Positions 7,302 through 11,871 of a stretch of DNA of 11,871 bases are shown here, in pieces (position 1 is the first letter of the stretch; every line of letters begins with the position of its first letter). Under the pieces are notes generated by a model. The model saw only the letters and a program-made list of their open reading frames with translations, was not told where the DNA came from and ran no database searches. A program made the translations under genes and the position numbers. The stretch comes from Azophilus sp964638775 (GTDB lineage Bacteria > Pseudomonadota > Gammaproteobacteria > Pseudomonadales > Azotimanducaceae): positions 1-11,871 of the forward strand of contig CAZWZH010000212.1 of the NCBI GenBank assembly GCA_964638775.1, read 5' to 3'.

Positions 7302-7388
7302 CTATGGTGGAGCGAGCATGTACGCGCACAGGGCAAAAAGACCGGCGAGGGCGCGGGCGGCCTGGTGCAATTTGCGGGGTGACTTCAT
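7302..7388 (-). CDS. Possible 28-residue hydrophobic micropeptide between apbE and lolE
   Basis: An ATG at 7388 overlaps the apbE stop codon as ATGA and opens 28 codons ending in TAG at 7302-7304. The peptide starts MKSPRKLHQAAR, with five positive residues, followed by the hydrophobic run ALAGLFALCAYMLAPP: the layout of a single-pass membrane micropeptide or a short leader. It ends 8 nt before the lolE ATG and fills the gap between the two genes. I recognise no family; it lacks the Cys-rich pattern and length of NqrM, a small protein known beside some apbE genes. It could be chance, or a device coupling apbE and lolE translation. Confidence 0.35.
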   Translation of the reverse strand: MKSPRKLHQAARALAGLFALCAYMLAPP

Positions 7389-8398
7389 GGCGGTTCACCG
7401 AAATGGTCGCGCATCGCCTCAGTATAGCGTCGATCCAGGCCCCCCTCCGTGCGAATCAGCGCCAGTGCGGCCACCTCGTGACGCTCTGCGAAGGCAAGCC
7501 CGTCCTCGGGCCCCAGCACATTGATCAGTGTTGCAAGCCCGTCAGCCAGCGCCGCGGTGTCTGCCAGCACCGTCACGGAAGCCATGTCATGTGACACTGG
7601 ACGGCCGGTCCGCGGATCGATCGTATGGCTGAACCGGAACTCACCGACCCTGCGGAAATAGCGATAGCCACCCGATGTCGCAACGGCCCCCCCGGACAGG
7701 TGGAAGACCGGCGCCGCTTCGGCTCCGCCACCGGCTTCCGGCATTTCGACGGCAATCCGCCACGGCGCACGCCCGGGATTCAGCCCGCGAACGCGGACCT
7801 CGCCACCGACGTCGATCAAGTAATCGGTGCAACCCCTGCCATCGAGCAGAACGGCCAGGCGGTCCACGCCGTGTCCCTTGGCGATGGCCGACAGGTCAAC
7901 GCGCAAGCCGTCCACCCGCTTGCGCAACCCGGGGGGCGCCTGCCTCGCATCGAGCAGCCGATAGCCCACCCTGGTGGCCGCTTCTGCAATTTCCTTCGTT
8001 CCGGGCAATCCCCGGCGCTCCGGCACACCAAATCCCCAAAGGTCAACAAGAGGGCCCACGGTCACGTCGAAAGCGCCGTCCGACCGGTATGCGAGACCCT
8101 GCGCAAGGGCAACCACACCCGCCAGGTCCGGAGAAACCGGGACCCACTCGCCGGCCTGCGCCTCGTTGAACCGGGACAGTTCCGAATCGGACTGCCAGGT
8201 CGACATCTGCGCGTTGACGCTCCCCAGTTCCGCCTCCACCAGGTACGCCAGGGCACCGGTGCAGGCGCTGCCCCCAGACATTGTGACCGCATACTCCGTA
8301 CCCATCGTCCGCCCGGCAAGCCGGTGAAAATCCGTGTGCGCACCGCACCCGGCCAACGTCACAAGTACAGCCAGGCGGCAAATCGTAGCGCGAATCAT
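7385..8398 (-). CDS. apbE: FAD:protein FMN transferase, ApbE family lipoprotein
   Basis: ApbE transfers FMN from FAD to a Thr or Ser of target flavoproteins (such as NQR and RNF subunits) in the periplasm. It has 337 residues. ATG 8398 gives a lipoprotein signal peptide with lipobox LAGC, the modified Cys being C18. Family motifs in order are RTMGTEYAVT (30-39), MSTWQSDSELSRFN (65-78), GAFDVTVGPLVDLWGFG (108-124), VDLSAIAKGHGVDRLA (167-182), LIDVGGEVRVRG (194-205), HTIDPRTGRP (258-267) and ALADGLAT (D286 and T290, expected metal ligands). The frame is open to 8698, but the signal peptide fixes this start. The Shine-Dalgarno is weak. No NQR, RNF or other obvious flavoprotein substrate is in the window. 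It is a likely LolCDE client, or is retained at the inner membrane, and it is collinear with the lol genes. Confidence 0.95.
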   Translation of the reverse strand: MIRATICRLAVLVTLAGCGAHTDFHRLAGRTMGTEYAVTMSGGSACTGALAYLVEAELGSVNAQMSTWQSDSELSRFNEAQAGEWVPVSPDLAGVVALAQGLAYRSDGAFDVTVGPLVDLWGFGVPERRGLPGTKEIAEAATRVGYRLLDARQAPPGLRKRVDGLRVDLSAIAKGHGVDRLAVLLDGRGCTDYLIDVGGEVRVRGLNPGRAPWRIAVEMPEAGGGAEAAPVFHLSGGAVATSGGYRYFRRVGEFRFSHTIDPRTGRPVSHDMASVTVLADTAALADGLATLINVLGPEDGLAFAERHEVAALALIRTEGGLDRRYTEAMRDHFGEPP

Positions 8399-8507
8399 CT
8401 GTACGCTTTCGCTATCGCTGAACCGCTTGCCTGAAGCCACCTGCCGGTTGGTCGACTGGCAAGCCTCGACTGTAGAATGCGGCCACCACAACATTGAGGG
8501 GACTTTC
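8399..8507 (+). promoter_or_regulatory. Divergent apbE / crotonase intergenic region with a weak promoter
   Basis: 109 bp. On the plus strand TAGAAT (8473-8478) is one mismatch from the -10 consensus, but the nearest -35-like TTGGTC (8448-8453) is 19 nt away, so the promoter is weak or activator-dependent. Transcription would start near 8485. On the minus strand I saw no convincing promoter for apbE. Confidence 0.3.
8496..8501 (+). promoter_or_regulatory. Ribosome binding site of the crotonase gene
   Basis: GAGGGG, 6 nt before the ATG at 8508. It settles the start, since the reading frame is open from 8334 and has an earlier ATG there that would overlap apbE. Confidence 0.75.
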
Positions 8508-9278
8508 ATGCCCGAATTCTGCCGTGTCGACAAGGGCGACCACATCATGACGGTTACCCTGAACCGTCCGGAGCGGCTCAACGCCATGCATCCGCCCGGC
8601 AACGCCGAACTCGGCGAGGTCTTCGACGACTTTGCCGCCGACAACGACATGTGGGTAGCCATCGTGACCGGGGCCGGGCGCGGGTTCTGCGCCGGCAACG
8701 ACCTTCGCTACCAGGCCGAAGGCGGCGAGCGGGTGCCGATGCCGATGGGGTTCGGCGGGCTGACGTCCCGGTACGATCTGCTGAAACCCGTGATCGCCGC
8801 GGTCAACGGCGTGTCCATGGGCGGTGGCTTCGAGATTGCATTGGCCTGCGACATCATCCTTGCTTCCGAGCGGGCGGTTTTCGCCCTGCCGGAGCCGCGG
8901 GTGGGTCTGGCGGCCCTGGCCGGCGGCCTCAACCGCCTGCCCAGGGAAATCGGCCCTAAGCGGGCGCTCGGCATGATTCTCACCGGCCGCCACGTGGGCG
9001 CGGAGGAAGGCAGGGAACTCGGATTCGTGACCGCCGTGGTGCCGCATGACGAGTTGATGGAACAGGCAAGACACTGGGCGCTGCAGATCTGCGAATGCTC
9101 GCCCCTTTCCGTGCGCGCCAGCAAGGACGTGGTCTACCGCAGCCTCGACACCGCCGCGCTGCGGGACTCGATCGGAGTTCGCTACGACTCGGTGGCAGCC
9201 ATGCTGGGCAGCGAAGATTTCATCGAGGGCCCGAAGGCGTTTGCCGAGAAGCGCAAACCGAACTGGAAGGGACGCTGA
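8508..9278 (+). CDS. Enoyl-CoA hydratase/isomerase (crotonase) family protein, CaiD-like
   Basis: A 256-residue cytoplasmic crotonase-fold enzyme acting on an acyl-CoA. The oxyanion-hole segments are GAGRGFCAGNDL (55-66) and VNGVSMGGGFEIALACD (99-115). Both catalytic-type glutamates of hydratases are present: E109 (GGGFE) and E129 (ALPEPRVG). GGLTSRYDLLKPVIAAVNG and the C-terminal SEDFIEGPKAFAEKRKPNWKGR pattern recall carnitinyl-CoA dehydratase CaiD (which ends in AFAEKRDPVWKGR), but no other carnitine genes are here, so the substrate is undecided. It is divergent from apbE. The downstream coiled-coil gene starts 157 nt later with its own promoter-like sequence, so it is probably a single-gene unit. 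Confidence 0.93.
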   Translation: MPEFCRVDKGDHIMTVTLNRPERLNAMHPPGNAELGEVFDDFAADNDMWVAIVTGAGRGFCAGNDLRYQAEGGERVPMPMGFGGLTSRYDLLKPVIAAVNGVSMGGGFEIALACDIILASERAVFALPEPRVGLAALAGGLNRLPREIGPKRALGMILTGRHVGAEEGRELGFVTAVVPHDELMEQARHWALQICECSPLSVRASKDVVYRSLDTAALRDSIGVRYDSVAAMLGSEDFIEGPKAFAEKRKPNWKGR

Positions 9279-9396
9279 CGCGACGAAACCCCAATATCGG
9301 GAGCAGACAGCGCCCAAACACAGCGTCGAGCCAATCGACAATTTCGCACGCGATCAATGGGCATGGTACTACTGGCGGTCGAATCCGCCGGGAGGC

Positions 9397-9402
9397 TACA
9401 AT
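9397..9402 (+). promoter_or_regulatory. Candidate -10 element for the coiled-coil gene
   Basis: TACAAT, one mismatch from TATAAT. Transcription would start near 9409, leaving a leader of about 27 nt. Upstream CTGGCG (9372-9377) is a poor -35 with a 19-nt spacer. The preceding 9279-9396 holds no other feature I can support. Confidence 0.4.
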
Positions 9403-9435
9403 TCCCGCATCGAACTGGGCGAAGGTCAGTGCAGT

Positions 9436-9855
9436 ATGGCTGGCATCAAGAAGTCCGCTCAGGCAGCCGCGTTGGAAGCAACAGGGCTCGCCGGCAAGAT
9501 CGATGAACTCCGAGGGGAATTCAACGCAAGGATCGATCGTTGCGAAGATAGCCTGCGCGAGGAAATCGGCGGCGTACGCAACGAAATCGGAGGCATCCGC
9601 AATGAAATCGGAGGCATCCGCGACGAAATCGGCGGCCTTCGCGAAGAAATCCGGGGCAAGAGCGACGAAATCGTTGGCATCCGCGACGATATTCGTGCCA
9701 AGGGTGACGATATCCGTGGTATTCGCGATGAGATAACCGCGCTTCGACAGGAGACGGCGAACGACAGGCGGCAGATGCTGCAAATGCTGTCTCGTTTCAT
9801 GTCACACGAACCACCTCTTGAAGTCCGGGATCGTGGGCGCGCGGTGGACCCGTGA
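9436..9855 (+). CDS. Coiled-coil heptad-repeat protein of unknown function
   Basis: 139 residues, no family recognised. ATG 9436 follows GAAGGT at 9421-9426. The frame is open back to 9241, but those codons overlap the crotonase gene and look non-coding. An N-terminal stretch (MAGIKKSAQAAALEATGLAG, then KIDELRGEFNARIDRCEDSL) leads into nine consecutive heptads at residues 43-105 of the form [E/D]-I-x-G-[I/V/L]-R-[N/D/E], for example EIGGIRN and EIGGIRD. Ile at position 2 and Ile, Val or Leu at position 5 give a regular 3-4 hydrophobic spacing, as expected for a stable coiled-coil rod. The flanking charges (E/D then R) could form interhelical salt bridges. The tail (ALRQETANDRRQMLQMLSRF) continues as a helix and ends in a polar segment. 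There is no signal peptide or membrane segment, so it is probably cytoplasmic and oligomeric. It converges on the efflux remnant. Confidence 0.7.
   Translation: MAGIKKSAQAAALEATGLAGKIDELRGEFNARIDRCEDSLREEIGGVRNEIGGIRNEIGGIRDEIGGLREEIRGKSDEIVGIRDDIRAKGDDIRGIRDEITALRQETANDRRQMLQMLSRFMSHEPPLEVRDRGRAVDP
9562..9750 (+). repeat. Nine tandem 21-nt units encoding heptads
   Basis: Nine in-frame 21-nt units, each starting GAAATC, GATATC or a close variant. Units 2 (9583-9603) and 3 (9604-9624) differ at only 2 of 21 positions, pointing to recent duplication. Later units diverge in DNA but keep the protein heptad, suggesting selection on the coiled coil. Confidence 0.85.
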
Positions 9856-9895
9856 CCCAACGGCGGACGTGGTATTTTCAGCTTGATTCGACCCG

Positions 9896-10112
9896 TCAAC
9901 CCACTGGCTGAACCAGCGCAGTCTCCCGTTGCAGGCGGCGTGAATTGATCCGCAGATAGATCGCCATGGGCGCTGGTACGAGCATCATCAACAGCGCCGT
10001 GGTGATCAGAATGCCAACACCCAGGGACGCGGCGACCCGATTACTCACCATGTAGGCGATCGGTCCGCCCGGCTCCCCGCGGGTAGGCTTCGTCCCGGGC
10101 CATTGCCGTCAT
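9896..10112 (-). pseudogene. Remnant of an RND efflux pump permease gene (ends only, frame-shifted)
   Basis: Where an RND inner-membrane pump of about 1,020-1,050 residues is expected, only 217 bp remain. An ATG at 10112 overlaps the adaptor stop as ATGA and reads MTAMARDEAYPRG. One base out of frame follows GGPIAYMVSNRVAA (from 10069), which resembles the N-terminal tip of many RND permeases (GPIAWM.RN.VAAN). It runs straight into SLGVGILITTALLMMLVPAP, which resembles the last membrane segment of the family (SL.FG.L.AT..TL.LVPAL), and a basic tail ending in a TGA at 9898. The join near 10027-10035 implies loss of roughly 1,000 codons plus a one-base frame offset. The alternative is a real 51-residue one-segment membrane protein starting at ATG 10052. 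Confidence 0.65.
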
Positions 10113-11314
10113 CGTTCCCCGGTGCGCACGCGCATGCCGTCGGTGGCGTAACGGATGCCGCCGATGACGGCGGCTTGGCCGTCCTCCAGAGGCCCGGTCA
10201 CATAGATCTCGTCATCGACGCGCTGCAACACCCGCACCGGGACAATGCGCAGGGTTCCGCCGTCGCGCACCGCCCAGATCACGTTGCCCGGTTGCAGCGC
10301 CGCGCGCCGCACGCGGAAGTATCGCTGCGGCGCCAGTCCCTGGATCTCCACCGTCACGAACTTGCCCAGCAGCAGCGGTGGATTGCCGTTCAGGCCGCCA
10401 GCCGGCTCGAAAGACTCTCCCGAGACGAAGGGATCCGGTACGCGCACGATGACGTCGATGGTTTTCGACAGCTCATCTAGGGTGGCTTCCGCCCGATCGA
10501 CGTGGCCACGCCAGGCGAACCGGGCATCGCCGTATTCCGCGATCACCCTTGCTTCGACAGCTTTGCCGGATTCGTCCGCCGCCGCATCCCAGAGCCCGGG
10601 GATCAGGGCGGCATCGGCATCCGAGAGCGGCACGACCACCTCCACGGACTCCGCGGCGATCAGCCGCCCGACGGTCTGCCCGATTGCCACGAGTTGTCCC
10701 ACATCCACGGACTCCTCCCGGACGAAACCGTCGAACGGCGCCTGCACACGGGTTCGCGAAAGCGCCAGCTTCGCCTCCGCGACCCTGGCCTCATCGCGGT
10801 CGAGAGCGGCCCTGGAGGCCTTGAGCTGCGGCTCCCTGAGCGTCAGCGGACTGGCGAGACCCAGGGGCGCCGCCCCCTCTTCCCGGTGCGCGTAGCGCTC
10901 GTACTCGGCCCGTGCGAGCGCCGCCTCTTCCTGGGATTCCAGGTACTCGGACTGACGGGCGGCAAGCGATGCCTCGGCTTCCCGCAGCCGGTAAACGTAG
11001 TCCTCCTCCTCGATGCGGAAGAGCGTCGCCCCGGCTTCCACCCGCCTGCCGCTCAGGAAGGCCGGATTGACCCAGACAACCCGGCCGCCCACCTGGGCGG
11101 CGACATCGACTTCCGCGCTCGGCCGGACAGTGCCGGCGGCGTGCACGGGAATCGCACCGGAACCGGCCACCGCCGAGGCGGTTTGCACGTACGGAATCTG
11201 CGAGGGCGGCTCACTCCGCTCGGGCTCCGGTGCGAGCGATACCAGAAAGACGGCCAGGACAACGGACCCGATCAGAATGGCCGCCGCAAGCAGGAAACCC
11301 CTTCCTCTAGTCAT
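10109..11314 (-). CDS. RND efflux periplasmic adaptor subunit (membrane fusion protein)
   Basis: Links an RND pump to an outer-membrane channel. It has 401 residues. An N-terminal membrane anchor (about 7-27, no lipobox) is followed by the first half of the biotinyl-lipoyl-like domain (EVDVAAQVGGRVVWV, then VEAGATLFRIEEEDY, about 68-106). The alpha-helical hairpin spans about 107-186. The second lipoyl half is TRVQAPFDGFVREESVDVGQ (188-207), with a beta-barrel to about 325 and a membrane-proximal domain (RVRRAALQPGNVIWAV onward). ATG 11314 lies 6 nt after the stop of the outer-membrane factor gene, so the two are co-transcribed. Its stop overlaps the start codon of the ruined pump gene, so the intact operon was outer-membrane factor, adaptor, pump. 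Substrate unknown. Confidence 0.93.
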   Translation of the reverse strand: MTRGRGFLLAAAILIGSVVLAVFLVSLAPEPERSEPPSQIPYVQTASAVAGSGAIPVHAAGTVRPSAEVDVAAQVGGRVVWVNPAFLSGRRVEAGATLFRIEEEDYVYRLREAEASLAARQSEYLESQEEAALARAEYERYAHREEGAAPLGLASPLTLREPQLKASRAALDRDEARVAEAKLALSRTRVQAPFDGFVREESVDVGQLVAIGQTVGRLIAAESVEVVVPLSDADAALIPGLWDAAADESGKAVEARVIAEYGDARFAWRGHVDRAEATLDELSKTIDVIVRVPDPFVSGESFEPAGGLNGNPPLLLGKFVTVEIQGLAPQRYFRVRRAALQPGNVIWAVRDGGTLRIVPVRVLQRVDDEIYVTGPLEDGQAAVIGGIRYATDGMRVRTGER

Positions 11315-11320
11315 GCTGCG

Positions 11321-11871
11321 TTACTCGGTGTATGTGGATGCAAGTTGCGTTTCCGCGGTCGAACGGGCGTCACCCTTCCCGGCCATTGCGGCCCCTTCAG
11401 TAGTCCAGGCACCGCCTAGCGCCCGGTGCAACGAGAGCCGCGCATAACCCAGATCGCGTTCGGCCGCTGCCAACGCCGACCTGGCGCCCACCAGGCTTTG
11501 GGACGCCGCCAAGTAGATGGCGTAGTTTCCTACCCCGGCCACGTAACGTTCCTCCTGCAGCGCCGCCTCCGCGGCGGCCTCCTCCACGTAGGCACTCAAC
11601 AGGCCGACCCGGCGCCGGTTTGCCTCCAGGACCGTTAGCGCCGCTTCCACCTCGTTGACCGCGGTGACCACGGAACGCCCGAATGCAGCGGCAGCCTCGT
11701 CGAGCCGCGCCTCGGCGAGCGCCACCTGACCCCGCAGGCGCCCGCCCTGAAACACCGGCGCGAGCAGGTTGGCGCTCAGGTTCCTGAACCACTGATCCGA
11801 GTCGAACCAATCGCCCGAATCGGTGCTCTGCAAACCGATGGAGCCGGACAGCGACAGCGACGGGAGCAACT
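11321..11871 (-). CDS. Outer-membrane efflux factor, TolC/NodT-type, C-terminal part (5' end outside window)
   Basis: The visible 182-183 residues are the C-terminal part of an outer-membrane channel protein of roughly 450-500 residues; the start lies beyond the right edge. LLPSLSLSGSIGLQS is typical of the second beta segment, and ANLLAPVFQGGRLRGQVALA is the family signature (LxxPLFDGG in NodT-like proteins). Long amphipathic helices follow (ARLDEAAAAFGRSVVTAVNE to SLVGARSALAAAERDLGYAR), ending in the usual YARLSLHRALGGAW. The tail after that (about 30 residues) is polar. The first visible Leu (TTG at 11869) is internal, not a start. Together with the adaptor it forms the outer half of a tripartite efflux system. 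Confidence 0.92.
   Translation of the reverse strand, partial: LLPSLSLSGSIGLQSTDSGDWFDSDQWFRNLSANLLAPVFQGGRLRGQVALAEARLDEAAAAFGRSVVTAVNEVEAALTVLEANRRRVGLLSAYVEEAAAEAALQEERYVAGVGNYAIYLAASQSLVGARSALAAAERDLGYARLSLHRALGGAWTTEGAAMAGKGDARSTAETQLASTYTE

Noticed and set aside
5704..7524. A 606-codon plus-strand open frame
   Set aside because: Antisense to lolD, lolE and the end of apbE; composition is low-complexity and matches no family.
8399..8698. N-terminal extension of the apbE frame
   Set aside because: It would run across the crotonase start, whereas ATG 8398 gives a textbook lipoprotein signal peptide.
9562..9750. CRISPR-like array
   Set aside because: The units are contiguous 21-nt coding repeats in one frame with no spacers and no cas genes nearby.
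9220..9783. A 187-codon minus-strand frame with repeated DFVADASDF-like units
   Set aside because: It mirrors the 21-nt tandem repeats of the plus-strand heptad gene; any frame through such repeats looks periodic. It lacks a good start and overlaps the crotonase end.

Overview
The window is GC-rich, densely coded chromosomal DNA. The gene content (ClpB, ComEC, LolC/D/E, ApbE, an RND-type efflux cluster) and the DUF2062-comEC-lol neighbourhood point to a gammaproteobacterium. I cannot name a genus. A fold-back inverted repeat at the left edge suggests a contig end, possibly from a metagenome assembly, but that is inference.

Left part (1-3309, minus strand): the N-terminal third of the disaggregase ClpB runs off the left edge. 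Its last 15 codons are not ClpB sequence but an inverted copy of bases 160-213. Upstream of it lies the DNA-uptake channel gene comEC, whose reading frame continues about 70 codons past the point where I would expect the family to end, right up to the clpB ribosome binding site. A DUF2062 membrane protein (3465-4094, plus) diverges from comEC. Its start codon sits inside a perfect 10-bp-arm palindrome.

Middle (3997-8398, minus strand): a lipoprotein-export operon encodes two LolC/E-type permeases flanking the ATPase LolD. By sequence the upstream permease resembles LolE and the downstream one LolC, the reverse of the E. coli order. Directly upstream is an ApbE-type FMN transferase lipoprotein. 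A 28-codon hydrophobic reading frame that overlaps the apbE stop codon by ATGA fills the gap to lolE. LolCDE extracts lipoproteins from the inner membrane for the LolA/LolB route, and ApbE is itself a predicted lipoprotein.

Right part: a crotonase-family enzyme resembling carnitinyl-CoA dehydratase (8508-9278, plus) diverges from apbE. It is followed by a 139-residue coiled-coil protein built on nine heptads with isoleucine-rich cores (9436-9855, plus). Convergent to it is the end of a tripartite efflux operon on the minus strand: an outer-membrane factor (cut by the right edge), a periplasmic adaptor, and then only a wreck of the RND pump gene. In the wreck a start codon coupled to the adaptor and a recognisable N-terminal tip are joined almost directly to the C-terminal tail, with a frame offset and nearly all of the pump missing.

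I saw no tRNA, rRNA, CRISPR array, insertion sequence or convincing intrinsic terminator. No wholly new system is evident. The points most worth checking are the gutted pump gene, the heptad-repeat protein, the micropeptide between apbE and lolE, the palindrome at the DUF2062 start, and the fold-back at the left edge.
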